DNA of 64,000 nucleotides, taken from positions 806,001 to 870,000 of the forward strand of contig OZ007016.1 in NCBI GenBank assembly GCA_963931445.1. Direction: 5' to 3'. Shown one piece after another: positions 42,214 through 50,483 of this stretch. The stretch's first letter is position 1, and every line of letters begins with the position of its first letter. A model generated the notes under the pieces. That model worked only from the letters and a program-made list of their open reading frames with translations. It was not told the DNA's origin and ran no database searches. A program made the translations under genes and the position numbers. The stretch comes from CALXVA01 sp944393025 (GTDB lineage Bacteria > Bacillota > Clostridia > TANB77 > CAG-508).

Positions 42214-43932
42214 TCAATGAACCATTACAGTTTTATTATTAGTATAAATAACCATTCCGGGTTTTGCTTTATTTTGTTTTTTAACATATTTAATATAGGT
42301 ATAATCCACACTAATATTTGATGACTGATTTACTTTACTATATTTTTTTGCAAGGTTTGCACATTTATTTATTGTATCTTGACTAGGAATTTTATTTTCT
42401 GTTCTTAATACTACATGACTTCCAGGAAAATCTTTTACATGAAACCAGATATCTTCATTATTAGCAAGCTTAAGAGTAATATAATCATTTTGTTTATTAT
42501 TTTTTCCAACCAATACTGTAAATCCGTCTATATTAAATTTTAAAATTTCGCCGATTTGATTATCTTTTTTGTTTTTTAAATTATTTTTTACCTTTTTATT
42601 AGAAAAATTCTTTTGTTTTTTATATTTTAAATTAATATTATCATTTTGGATTTCTGAATATATTTCATCAATTTCAGCAATGGTTTTAGCTATTTCAATT
42701 TCATATATAATGGTTTCTAAATAGTTAATATTTGATAAAACTATCTCTTTTTGTTCATTTATTACTGTAATAGCATTTTTTAGTTTACGGTATTTTTTAA
42801 AATAATTTTTTGCATTAATGTGAGGAGATATACTTTTATCAAGAGGTATATTAATTAAATTATTATTATCATAATAGTTTTCTAATGTAATAGAATCTAA
42901 ATTGCTATTATTTAATTTATATAAATTAGAGGTAATAAGTTCACCATATAATTTATATGTATCTGCATTTTTACATTCATTTAATTTATCATTTATTGAA
43001 TCTAATTTTGAATTTAACTTATCCAATTTATTTAATATTAGCTTTAATAAATTATTCCTATAATTTGTAAAAGTGGATTTTAATTCTTTATTTGTATAAA
43101 AGTTGTCTAGGAAATTATTAATATATAAATCAGTATTATTTTTACTAATAGAACTCACCAAATAGTAATTATTATTTATTTCCTCACAAAATATATTTCC
43201 TTTATTTTTAATTAGTCTATTAATATAATCAAATAATAAATATGCAGAGTTTTTGTTTATATTATCAGAAATATTTAATTTTAATTCATATATTTTTATA
43301 GACTCTTTATCAAATCCAGTAAATCTATTACTAATTATTGATGCTAAACTATCATTTTGCACAAAATCGGAATAATTTTTAATAATATTATAAAATTCCT
43401 CATTATTTTGTACATTCACAAAATCTAATTTTGTAGAATTTGGAAAAACATATTTCTCACCAGCAAAAATATTTCTAAGAGAGCCAGAATTTATAGAAAA
43501 ATGTCTAAGTGCATCAATAATTATATTGTCAGAATTAATCAATATTATATTACTATATTTTCCCATTAGTTCAATTATAAGTTTTTTAGGCAAGGAATCT
43601 TTAACTTTATTATTACCTTCAAATTCAATAAATACAATTCTTTCAAAATTATTAGTATATATATTAGTTATATGAGTGTTGAGTAAATATTTTCTTAATG
43701 TCATACAAAAATTAGGTGCTTGCATTGGATTAGGTTTAGGATTGCTTGTTAAATTTATTCTATAAAATTGAGAATTTATTACTATATTAAGTAAATACTT
43801 AGAAGATTTTGAATAAATACCTAAAACTATTTCTTCAAAATTAGGTTCAAAAATTTTATCTATTTTACCATTAATAATTTTAGTTTTTAGTTCTTCAATG
43901 ACAAAATAATTAACTAAACCATTATATGACAT
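42214..43932 (-). CDS. rqcH: RqcH-type NFACT protein (ribosome quality control)
   Basis: A 572-residue protein whose start is taken at MSYNGLVNYFVIEEL (ATG ending at 43932), which has GGAGGTG upstream; a frame extension of three codons is less likely. NFACT-N is at the start (LNIVINSQFYRINLTSNP; PNPMQAPNFCMTLRKYL), followed by a long coiled middle and an NFACT-R domain at the end (FHVKDFPGSHVVLR). RqcH binds stalled 60S-like (50S) subunits with peptidyl-tRNA and recruits tRNA-Ala to add C-terminal alanine tails. It is often annotated as fibronectin-binding protein. Confidence 0.9.
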   Translation of the reverse strand: MSYNGLVNYFVIEELKTKIINGKIDKIFEPNFEEIVLGIYSKSSKYLLNIVINSQFYRINLTSNPKPNPMQAPNFCMTLRKYLLNTHITNIYTNNFERIVFIEFEGNNKVKDSLPKKLIIELMGKYSNIILINSDNIIIDALRHFSINSGSLRNIFAGEKYVFPNSTKLDFVNVQNNEEFYNIIKNYSDFVQNDSLASIISNRFTGFDKESIKIYELKLNISDNINKNSAYLLFDYINRLIKNKGNIFCEEINNNYYLVSSISKNNTDLYINNFLDNFYTNKELKSTFTNYRNNLLKLILNKLDKLNSKLDSINDKLNECKNADTYKLYGELITSNLYKLNNSNLDSITLENYYDNNNLINIPLDKSISPHINAKNYFKKYRKLKNAITVINEQKEIVLSNINYLETIIYEIEIAKTIAEIDEIYSEIQNDNINLKYKKQKNFSNKKVKNNLKNKKDNQIGEILKFNIDGFTVLVGKNNKQNDYITLKLANNEDIWFHVKDFPGSHVVLRTENKIPSQDTINKCANLAKKYSKVNQSSNISVDYTYIKYVKKQNKAKPGMVIYTNNKTVMVH

Positions 43933-44003
43933 ATAAATCACCTCCGTTTTCTTATATAGACTTTAACAATATAGCACAAATTCAAGAAAATATCAAATTT
44001 TAC

Positions 44004-44032
44004 TTGACTTAAATGTAGTGCTAGCTTATAAT
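44004..44032 (+). promoter_or_regulatory. Promoter of sigH
   Basis: TTGACT (44004-44009), 17-base spacer, TATAAT (44027-44032), 37 bases before the start codon. Confidence 0.7.
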
Positions 44033-44069
44033 AATTCCTATAGAAACTTCAGGAGGTATCTTTATAAAT

Positions 44070-44723
44070 ATGGAAATTACTAATGTTTTTTATTCTACAA
44101 ACAATAAAGATTATGACAATATAAAAGACGAGGATTTAATAGAAATTATTAGGTCTGGAGATAAATCTGCTTTTGAATATTTAATTAATAAATATAAAGA
44201 GTTAGTAAATATAAAAGTTAGTAAATACTTTATGATAGGAGCAGAAAAAGATGATATAGTTCAAGAGGGACTAATAGGGTTATTTAAAGCAATTAAAAGT
44301 TATAAATCTGATATGCAAAATTCTTTCAAGAGTTTTGCAAATATGTGTATAGAAAGACAACTTATTACAGCTATAAAAAGCTCTAATAGACAAAAACACA
44401 TGCCACTTAATTCATATTTATCATTAAACATATCTGCTTATGATGATGAAGAAGGAAAAAGTGACACAGAATTAATAGATATTTTTAATACTACTATAGT
44501 TGAAGATCCATTAGACACTATAACAAAAAAAGAATATTATCAGAATATTGAAGATACAATAGATAAATCATTAAGTGATTTTGAAAAAAAAGTATTGAAT
44601 AAATACATAAATGGAAAAAGCTATATAGAAATTGCTAGTGATTTAAATACTCCTGTAAAATCTATAGATAACGCAATTCAGCGTATAAGAAAAAAAGCTA
44701 TAAAGGGCTTAAAACAAGAATAA
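44070..44723 (+). CDS. sigH: RNA polymerase sporulation sigma factor SigH
   Basis: A 217-residue sigma-70 protein with region 2 (AFEYLINKYKELVNIKVSKY ... AEKDDIVQEGLIGLFKAIKS, SFKSFANMCIERQLITAIK) and region 4 (SLSDFEKKVLNKYINGKSYI, SIDNAIQRIRKKAIKGL). The sequence around EKDDIVQEGLIGLFKAI and RQKHMPLNSYLSLN is characteristic of SigH of spore formers. It drives early sporulation genes. The tRNA-Thr gene starts 3 bases after its stop, so both are likely on the same transcript. Confidence 0.92.
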   Translation: MEITNVFYSTNNKDYDNIKDEDLIEIIRSGDKSAFEYLINKYKELVNIKVSKYFMIGAEKDDIVQEGLIGLFKAIKSYKSDMQNSFKSFANMCIERQLITAIKSSNRQKHMPLNSYLSLNISAYDDEEGKSDTELIDIFNTTIVEDPLDTITKKEYYQNIEDTIDKSLSDFEKKVLNKYINGKSYIEIASDLNTPVKSIDNAIQRIRKKAIKGLKQE

Positions 44724-44725
44724 GT

Positions 44726-44801
44726 GCTTCTATAGCTCAGTAGGTAGAGCACAGCCATGGTAAGGCTGGGGTCGACGGTTCAATTCCGTCTGGAAGCTCC
44801 A
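44726..44801 (+). tRNA. tRNA-Thr (anticodon GGT)
   Basis: A 76-base cloverleaf: acceptor GCTTCTA/TGGAAGC (one G-T type pair), D arm GCTCAGTAGGTAGAGC, anticodon arm CAGCC-ATGGTAA-GGCTG with anticodon GGT, T arm GACGG-TTCAATT-CCGTC, and encoded CCA. The prophage begins directly after it, so its 3' half is the probable attB/attL core. Confidence 0.95.
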
Positions 44802-44810
44802 AGAAAAGTT

Positions 44811-45013
44811 GTTTTATAAAGATTTATAAAAATCTATAAATCTTTATAAAACGATTAAAACACTACAAGAGTAAGAAAAATAGAGACACCTAAAAAAATA
44901 AAAGTTTATAAAAATTTATTAAAATACATAAAACTATTAAAAAATTACATTAAAATTACATTAAAAAATCAAAAAATGGTCAAAATATTTACATTAAAAT
45001 TACATTAAAAAAT
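44811..45013. other. Attachment-site region: dyad and repeated integrase-binding candidates
   Basis: Just after the tRNA an 18-bp perfect inverted repeat GTTTTATAAAGATTTATA / TATAAATCTTTATAAAAC (44811-44828, 44835-44852) is followed by a duplicated motif ACATTAAAATTACATTAAAA (about 44946-44965 and 44991-45010). Such an array between att core and int gene is what core and arm-type integrase sites look like. Confidence 0.5.
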
Positions 45014-45038
45014 AAAATTAAAAAAGATAGATAATTGA

Positions 45039-46481
45039 TTATCTACCTTTTATTTTTTTGTAAGATGACAATATTAATTTTTCTAAACTCTGAGGAAAAA
45101 TATCAGATTTAGAATATTTAAAGTCAGAATTTTTAATTTTCTTTTTCCTATAATCAGCTAAAATATGACCATATGTTCTTTCAATTTCTTTTATTGAAGA
45201 ATGACCAGAATATAAAGTTATAAAAAATAAATCATATCCCATTTCTATCATTCTTGTTATTCCAGAATGTCTTGTCATGTGCATATGGCAACCTTCAATA
45301 ATATCTAACCTTATACCAGCTTCTCTACAAAGACGTTTAAAATAATTTGTAATAGAGGTTTCACGAATCAATGAGCCGTTTTTTGTACAGAATAATAAAT
45401 GGTTAGTATTATTTGGATTATTTTTAGCAATTCTTATTTGATCTTTTAATAGTGCAGTTATTATTTTTTCATTAAATATCTCAAAATCTATGTATCTTTC
45501 ATCTACTATATTTTGAGATAACTTTTTTCTTCCAGTTTTAGTCATATTTTGAATAAACCATTGTTCTTTTATGTCTTTAGCAAGAGTTTTAGAAATTACA
45601 ATATGCTTTTTATTAAAATCAATATCCGTTTCGTAATTTAAAGCTCCAAGTTCACCTAATCTTGCAAAAGTCATAAAACCTAACAAAATAATATTTCTTA
45701 TTGTTGCTTCATCATAGTTGGACTTATCGTTTTTAATAAGAGAATGTGAAAAAATATATTTTATCATTTTTATTTGCTCATCTAATTCAAATGCTACTAC
45801 TTTTTTCTCCGGCTGTTCTGCAAGAGGAACGATTACATGTAACATTGGATTATCAGCATATGCAACTATTCCGTCATAAACAGCTTGGTTACAACCCAAT
45901 TTTATTTTTTGAACTAATTTATCAAGAGAACCAGGAGTAGATGACTTATTATTATTTAGAAAGTTATTTATCATATCAGATGTTAATTGTTGAAAAGGTA
46001 CAGAATTTAATTCTGAATCTCTAATTTTGTTATAAACATATTTATCTCTATTCATACTAGTTTCACCTTTTAAATTAGCTTGAAATCTCATATTTTCTAC
46101 TTTTAAGCATAACTCTAACAAGGTTACATTTGATTTATATATATAATTGTCAGTTTGAACTTTAGCCTCAGTATTTTTCTTTTTTTCAACTGCATCTTTC
46201 CTTTTATTTTCATTAGCAACAGTAGTTTGCTTACCATTAATGGTAATTTGAGCCTGTACTCTATTATATATATAAAATCTATCACAATATTTTAAACATT
46301 CTGTACATTCTTCACATTTCTTACACTTTAGACTGCCAGACCTATTGTTACAAATAGATCTATCAGTACAATTACTGCATATATTACATTCTTTTTCCAA
46401 CTTTTTACTTCTTTTTATCTTTTGAATAGTATTATAAATTGAGCCTTCGCCATTAGTTGCTCTAGTTCCTTTATTATTCAT
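45039..46481 (-). CDS. Phage tyrosine integrase with Cys-rich N-terminus
   Basis: A 480-residue integrase. The start MNNKGTRATNGEGSIY (ATG ending at 46481) has GGAGG 9 bases upstream; 28 further in-frame codons upstream lie beyond this site. Residues 25-65 hold nine cysteines in CxxC-like spacing (CNICSNC ... CKKCEECTECLKYC), probably zinc-binding and unusual for the family. The catalytic domain shows FMTFARLGELGAL (Arg), SKTLAKD (Lys), HMHMTRHSGIT (His-x-x-Arg), YSGHSSIKEIERTYGHI (His, Tyr). It inserts the phage at the tRNA-Thr gene. Confidence 0.93.
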   Translation of the reverse strand: MNNKGTRATNGEGSIYNTIQKIKRSKKLEKECNICSNCTDRSICNNRSGSLKCKKCEECTECLKYCDRFYIYNRVQAQITINGKQTTVANENKRKDAVEKKKNTEAKVQTDNYIYKSNVTLLELCLKVENMRFQANLKGETSMNRDKYVYNKIRDSELNSVPFQQLTSDMINNFLNNNKSSTPGSLDKLVQKIKLGCNQAVYDGIVAYADNPMLHVIVPLAEQPEKKVVAFELDEQIKMIKYIFSHSLIKNDKSNYDEATIRNIILLGFMTFARLGELGALNYETDIDFNKKHIVISKTLAKDIKEQWFIQNMTKTGRKKLSQNIVDERYIDFEIFNEKIITALLKDQIRIAKNNPNNTNHLLFCTKNGSLIRETSITNYFKRLCREAGIRLDIIEGCHMHMTRHSGITRMIEMGYDLFFITLYSGHSSIKEIERTYGHILADYRKKKIKNSDFKYSKSDIFPQSLEKLILSSYKKIKGR

Positions 46482-46587
46482 ATAAAAATACCTCCAAGTT
46501 TCGTAAAAATTTTTTATCAAAACACTTGAAAGTATTATTGTTATTATATATAATATCAATAACAAAATACTTCGGTGTTTTGTGGTT

Positions 46588-46637
46588 GGAAAATGTATCA
46601 GGTCGCGAGCCTCTAAAATACATTTTCCGCTTTTTTT
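46588..46637 (+). terminator. Hairpin with T tract between exonuclease and integrase genes
   Basis: An 11-bp stem GGAAAATGTAT (46588-46598) / ATACATTTTCC (46618-46628), then GC and seven T residues on the plus strand. Its loop side contains TGTATCAGGTCGCGA, whose complement recurs at 48328-48342. The neighbouring genes run on the minus strand, so it would stop rightward read-through from the host side. Confidence 0.6.
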
Positions 46638-46639
46638 AT

Positions 46640-47566
46640 TTATGAAATCATATCTAAAAAATCATCTTCTGTAATTATTTCTAAATCTTGTCCTTTTTGA
46701 ATTAATTTTTCTGCTTTTAGCATTTTGTTACTTTTGTTTCCTTCTTTAAAATTACCATAATCATCTCTACCTACAACTAAATAATTTGTATTTTGTGTAA
46801 CATTTCCCTCAGGTATTCCACCATTGTCTGCCACAATTTTCATTGCTTCAGCCCTCTTCATATTTAAAGCACCGGTAAATACAAAATATTTCCCAGATAA
46901 AGATGTAAATACATTGGTATTAATAACTAATTTCTTTATCTTTTCATAATCTGATATTTTAGTACCAGAATGTGGAGAAAGGGATTTTGAGTATGCATGG
47001 GTGAGGGATTTATCATAATATCCTCTTTTATATTTTATTTTATCAAGTAGTTCATTAATATCATTTACTTGTTGCTCCTCAATAGCTTTTAATATAATTT
47101 TTCCACAAGCGATAGCATCTGAATCAGCATTATGATGTTGCAATTTTAAATTAAGAAATTCGCTTATTGTGTCTAGTTTATAATTGACTAATTTAGTCCA
47201 AGTTCTTTTTGCTACCATAAGAGAATCAGCATATTCAAAATAGGGAACAGATATATTATATAAATTGCAGCCTGTTAACAATTTTGAAATATCATATCCA
47301 GCATTATGAGCAAATATAAATTTATTAGATATTATATTACAAATTTCATTCATTACCTGTTCTATTCCTGGAGCATTGTGTACCATTTCTTCAGTAATGC
47401 CATGAAGAGATACCAACATAGGATCAAAAAATACTTCTCCTGGATTTATTAAAGTTGATAATAATTTATTTATTTGATTATTCTTAAATTCATAAATAGC
47501 AATTGAGCAAGGACTATATTCATATCTGTTTGCAACTTCAAAATCAATAGTTATAAAATCTTTCAT
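46640..47566 (-). CDS. DEDD 3'-5' exonuclease fused to BRCT domain
   Basis: A 308-residue protein. The N-terminal exonuclease of the DnaQ/epsilon type shows ITIDFEVAN (DxE), HNAGYDISKL and HHNADSDAIACGKI (about 1-170). The C-terminal part is a BRCT domain like that of NAD-dependent DNA ligase (GKYFVFTGALNMKRAEAMKI, NTNYLVVGRDD, KAEKLIQKGQDLEIITEDDF). Such DnaQ-BRCT proteins occur in Firmicutes. Here it lies in the lysogeny module between repressor and integrase on the same strand, so it should be expressed in the lysogen, perhaps as a fitness or defence (moron) gene. Confidence 0.88.
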   Translation of the reverse strand: MKDFITIDFEVANRYEYSPCSIAIYEFKNNQINKLLSTLINPGEVFFDPMLVSLHGITEEMVHNAPGIEQVMNEICNIISNKFIFAHNAGYDISKLLTGCNLYNISVPYFEYADSLMVAKRTWTKLVNYKLDTISEFLNLKLQHHNADSDAIACGKIILKAIEEQQVNDINELLDKIKYKRGYYDKSLTHAYSKSLSPHSGTKISDYEKIKKLVINTNVFTSLSGKYFVFTGALNMKRAEAMKIVADNGGIPEGNVTQNTNYLVVGRDDYGNFKEGNKSNKMLKAEKLIQKGQDLEIITEDDFLDMIS

Positions 47567-47622
47567 AAAAATAAATTTCCTTTCTTATCTTCTTAAATTA
47601 TAGAATCATGAAAATATATTTC

Positions 47623-47976
47623 CTATTTTGATCTTTTTGCTAGTTTTAACATTTCAACATATTCATAAATTTTGTTAATATCTTCTTTCTCTAATCCTTT
47701 TGTGTTTATGTTTATGTAGTTTGTATCATCTATTTCAATATCATCGTCTAAAAGTTCATCTAATGTAATGTGAAAAAACTCACATAACTTTCGAGAAGTG
47801 CTCAAGCGAATATCATTTACATCACCATCAAAAATACTTTTTAAAGTTGTATAAGGAACTTTTGTGTCTCTTGATAATTGAGATATATTCTTTATATTTT
47901 TTCTATTCATTAAAATTTTTAGTTTTTGAATTAAATCCAATAAAATCACCCGACCTTGTATGCTTGATATAAGCAT
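47623..47976 (-). CDS. CI-like phage repressor (HTH XRE)
   Basis: About 105-117 residues with an N-terminal helix-turn-helix (ISQLSRDTKVPYTTLKSIF, then GDVNDIRLSTSRKLCEFFHI) and a short C-terminus, but no peptidase domain. The outermost ATG ends at 47976; a TTG ending at 47940 (giving LDLIQKLKILM) with GGTG ahead is another candidate start. It lies divergent from the Cro-like gene across an operator region with three related dyads, as expected for the lysis-lysogeny switch. Confidence 0.85.
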   Translation of the reverse strand: MLISSIQGRVILLDLIQKLKILMNRKNIKNISQLSRDTKVPYTTLKSIFDGDVNDIRLSTSRKLCEFFHITLDELLDDDIEIDDTNYININTKGLEKEDINKIYEYVEMLKLAKRSK

Positions 47977-48010
47977 TATACCAAAGAAATTAGTAATTGT
48001 AAATAAAAAA

Positions 48011-48090
48011 TTACGAAAAAATGTAAAAAAACTATTGACAAATTACTAAACTTCGTATATTATCATAACAGAAATTACGAAAAATCGTAA
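48011..48090. promoter_or_regulatory. Lysis-lysogeny operator region and early rightward promoter
   Basis: Rightward promoter TTGACA (48035-48040) - 17 - TATTAT (48058-48063). Three related dyads: TTACGAAAAAATGTAA (48011-48026), TTACTAAACTTCGTA (48043-48057, in the promoter spacer) and the perfect TTACGAAAAATCGTAA (48075-48090). Consensus half site TTACGA. These are the probable binding sites of the CI-like and Cro-like proteins. Confidence 0.75.
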
Positions 48091-48114
48091 AAACAAACGA
48101 AAGAGGTGAAGAGA

Positions 48115-48327
48115 ATGTTTGAAAATTTAATTGCTGAAATGTCGCGAAAACATTTAACAATTATGGACTTATCAAAGGAAAGGGATAAAGAATTAAATTT
48201 ATCTTATGAAACACTAAGGAATAAATTTTCGGGAAAAACAGAATGGAATAAAAGAGAAATGTGGCATATAAAGAAAAAATATTTTCCAGATAAATCTATA
48301 GAGTATTTATTTGAACAACAAAAATAA
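48115..48327 (+). CDS. Cro-like HTH protein
   Basis: A 70-residue protein from ATG 48115 (GAGGTG site 6 bases ahead). It has a helix-turn-helix of the short phage Cro/anti-repressor type (LIAEMSRKHLTIMDLSKE ... SYETLRNKFSGKTEW ... YFPDKSIEYLFEQ). It is the first gene of the early rightward operon, facing the CI-like repressor. Confidence 0.8.
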   Translation: MFENLIAEMSRKHLTIMDLSKERDKELNLSYETLRNKFSGKTEWNKREMWHIKKKYFPDKSIEYLFEQQK

Positions 48328-48366
48328 TCGCGACCTGATACAAAATTAAGAAGGGAGGAAATAAAT

Positions 48367-48684
48367 GTGAAAAAAAGTCTTAAACCCACAATGACTTGGG
48401 AAGAGGCATCAGATACAATAACACCAGAAGATTTATCAAAAATATTGGGTATTGGCATTATTAGTGCACGAAAGATTTTTGACAAAAAGGATTTTCCGAA
48501 AATTTCTAAAGCTGATATTGGTAATCAAGGAAGAGCAGATAAAGAAGCGGTAAGATTATACCTGCAAGGAATTAAAGTAAAAGAACAACCTCAAGCATCA
48601 TTGTTAAATTTAATCTACATGGAGTTAAAAAAATTAAACAAAAACTTAGAAAATAATAAAATAGATCTAGAAAAGGAGAGTTAA
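48367..48684 (+). CDS. Phage DNA-binding protein, excisionase-like HTH
   Basis: A 105-residue protein starting with GTG 48367 behind GGGAGG. The first half (MTWEEASDTITPEDLSKILG then IGIISARKIFDKKDFPKIS) looks like the winged helix of Xis/MerR-type DNA-binding proteins. The position after Cro suits an excisionase or early regulator. Confidence 0.6.
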   Translation: MKKSLKPTMTWEEASDTITPEDLSKILGIGIISARKIFDKKDFPKISKADIGNQGRADKEAVRLYLQGIKVKEQPQASLLNLIYMELKKLNKNLENNKIDLEKES

Positions 48685-48690
48685 GAGAAG

Positions 48691-48942
48691 ATGGAAAAAT
48701 TAATAAAAGAAATAATGGGTAAAGCTTTTAAAATAAGTAAAAAAACTAATACAGATGTATTCGTAGAATATCATGGACATGTGAATGTAATAAGTATAAT
48801 GATTTTTAAAGATGGTTGGAAGAAAGAAAAAGGACCACTTTATTCAAAAGATATATATATGAACAGATATTCCAATGAAGAAGTAGAAAAAATCCTAAAA
48901 GAAGTTTTGGCAGAATTACAAGAAATAGAGAAAGGAGAATAG
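48691..48942 (+). CDS. Hypothetical phage protein (83 aa)
   Basis: An 83-residue alpha/beta protein starting 6 bases after the upstream stop. It has a predicted beta strand pair (NTDVFVEYHGHVNVISIMIF) and a C-terminal helix. No family is recognised. Confidence 0.6.
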   Translation: MEKLIKEIMGKAFKISKKTNTDVFVEYHGHVNVISIMIFKDGWKKEKGPLYSKDIYMNRYSNEEVEKILKEVLAELQEIEKGE

Positions 48943-48944
48943 CT

Positions 48945-49145
48945 ATGTTTTGTTTACTCAGTTTCATATTTATTTTAGCTGTTGTCAGTCAGTTAGAAAA
49001 TGGAATAATAACTCATACGCAATTTACTTTCTATAGTGTATATGGACTTATAATGTTCTATTACACAAGCAAACCATATTGGACTGAAAATATAGAAAAA
49101 GACAAAAAGAAAAGAACTAACTCAAACCACCAACATAGAAATTAG
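48945..49145 (+). CDS. Small phage membrane protein (66 aa)
   Basis: A 66-residue protein with one or two hydrophobic segments (CLLSFIFILAVVSQL and FTFYSVYGLIMFYY) and a basic tail (DKKKRTNSNHQHRN). The stop lies inside the terminator hairpin that follows. The function is unknown. Confidence 0.55.
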   Translation: MFCLLSFIFILAVVSQLENGIITHTQFTFYSVYGLIMFYYTSKPYWTENIEKDKKKRTNSNHQHRN

Positions 49146-49152
49146 TTCTTTT
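49110..49152 (+). terminator. Hairpin at end of the first early operon
   Basis: An 11-bp stem AAAAGAACTAA (49110-49120) / TTAGTTCTTTT (49142-49152) overlapping the end of the small membrane protein gene, with a short T-rich tail. Confidence 0.6.
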
Positions 49153-49252
49153 CAAAAGTATATAAGCAAACATACTTTCTTTATGTATTTTAGCATAAAT
49201 GCGATTAGAAATCAAGATATATAAGGAAAGTATGAAGCGGAAAGGAGAACAA

Positions 49253-49315
49253 ATGAATATAAATAAAAAGCTAATTAATAGATTCCACTTATATGATAAT
49301 AATATGAATTTTTAG
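49253..49315 (+). CDS. Tiny ORF with strong ribosome site (20 aa)
   Basis: An AAAGGAG site 6 bases ahead of ATG 49253 leads a 20-codon frame (MNINKKLINRFHLYDNNMNF). It could be a leader peptide for the replication gene that follows, or a very small protein. Nothing more can be said. Confidence 0.35.
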   Translation: MNINKKLINRFHLYDNNMNF

Positions 49316-49362
49316 TTTATTAATCATTTATTTAGAAAGATACTAAAGAAGGGAGAACCAAT

Positions 49363-50157
49363 ATGAGTAAGATGGATTATGTTAGACAATTAAGAGGGTT
49401 TTATTCTAATCTTAATTTTAATAAGTTATCCACAAAAGCTATGGTTTTGTATCAAGCAATATTGCATATAGCTGATGGAGCAAACTGGATTAAAGAATTA
49501 AGTATAGCCAATATTACTCTCATGAGTATATGTAATCTAAGTATTAAAGAACTTCAAAATGCAAGGAATGAATTAATAACTAAAAATTATATTACTTATA
49601 AAAAGGGTAGAAACCAGAATGAAGCTCCAAAGTATTATATTCCAATACTTTACAAAGAAAACTACCAAGAAAAAGGACAGCCAACAGGACAAGCAATGAG
49701 GCAACCACAGAGGCAACCAGAAGGTATGGCAATGGGCTATATTAATACACTACACTATAACACTACACTAGATTTATTTTTTAATTATATAAATAATAGC
49801 GCGCAAGATTTTTTTGAAAACGGAAAAGACAAAATAAACTTACAAGATAAAGCTATTATAGTAATGCAGCTAAAAAGGTTAGGCATTTATGTAGATGATG
49901 CAGAGATATTAGAACTATTTTCAGAAGAAAATCTGATGAGAACAAAAATATTTTATTGGGCAATTAAAGAATTGTATTTTAGTGCTTATAAGGTAATGCT
50001 AAATACATTAACATACAATGATTTATGCTTAAGATACTTAAAATCAAAAGAATATATATCATCTTCTGATGGTGTTGATATAGAAAGATTAATAGCATAT
50101 TTTATCAAGTGCTTACAAACTGAACTAAAGGAAAGAGGGGCAAAAAATGGGAAATGA
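49363..50157 (+). CDS. Phage replisome organizer / replication initiator
   Basis: A 264-residue protein. The N-terminus is a winged-helix domain of the phage replisome-organizer type (STKAMVLYQAILHIADGANW, LSIKELQNARNELITKNYIT), followed by a Gln/Pro-rich linker (GQPTGQAMRQPQRQPEG) and a helical DnaD-like C-terminus. It would bind the phage origin and help load the host helicase. It overlaps the next gene by 11 bases. Confidence 0.75.
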   Translation: MSKMDYVRQLRGFYSNLNFNKLSTKAMVLYQAILHIADGANWIKELSIANITLMSICNLSIKELQNARNELITKNYITYKKGRNQNEAPKYYIPILYKENYQEKGQPTGQAMRQPQRQPEGMAMGYINTLHYNTTLDLFFNYINNSAQDFFENGKDKINLQDKAIIVMQLKRLGIYVDDAEILELFSEENLMRTKIFYWAIKELYFSAYKVMLNTLTYNDLCLRYLKSKEYISSSDGVDIERLIAYFIKCLQTELKERGAKNGK

Positions 50158-50470
50158 CATAGCAAATAATTTGACAAATTATAGAAGTAATCCAATGAAA
50201 AAAACAAAGTATGAATATGAGGAAGGTGCAAGGCATCTCTCAAAAGTAGGAAAGGTAAAGTTATATGAATATTATACATGCGCTTATTGTGGTAAAGAAA
50301 TAATTATTGGTAGCAGAGATGGAGGGGTTGTGGATATACCAGATACATTAACCAAAGGAACAAAAATCAAATTAGCATTACACAATAAATGCATAAAACC
50401 AGTAATAAATCAGTTAGAAAATAAAAATATGTTTGATAACAACTATAATCATATACCTAGAATTGATTAG
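50147..50470 (+). CDS. Hypothetical phage protein with zinc-knuckle-like motif (107 aa)
   Basis: A 107-residue protein, ATG 50147 within the end of the replisome organizer. It has YYTCAYCGKEIIIG (CxxC) and LHNKC, together suggesting a zinc site. No named family is recognised. It is part of the replication-recombination operon. Confidence 0.55.
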   Translation: MGNDIANNLTNYRSNPMKKTKYEYEEGARHLSKVGKVKLYEYYTCAYCGKEIIIGSRDGGVVDIPDTLTKGTKIKLALHNKCIKPVINQLENKNMFDNNYNHIPRID

Positions 50471-50483
50471 CAAAGGAGAAATT

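Noticed and set aside
42214..43932. Fibronectin-binding adhesin
   Set aside because: This old annotation of NFACT proteins is misleading; the NFACT-N and NFACT-R motifs support a role in ribosome quality control.
44946..45010. Repeated ACATTAAAATTACATT motif as a CRISPR or plasmid iteron
   Set aside because: There are too few copies, no spacers and no rep gene. Its place between tRNA and integrase fits integrase binding better.
48945..49145. Holin
   Set aside because: It has hydrophobic segments, but it is in the early region far from any lysin gene, and topology alone is not enough.
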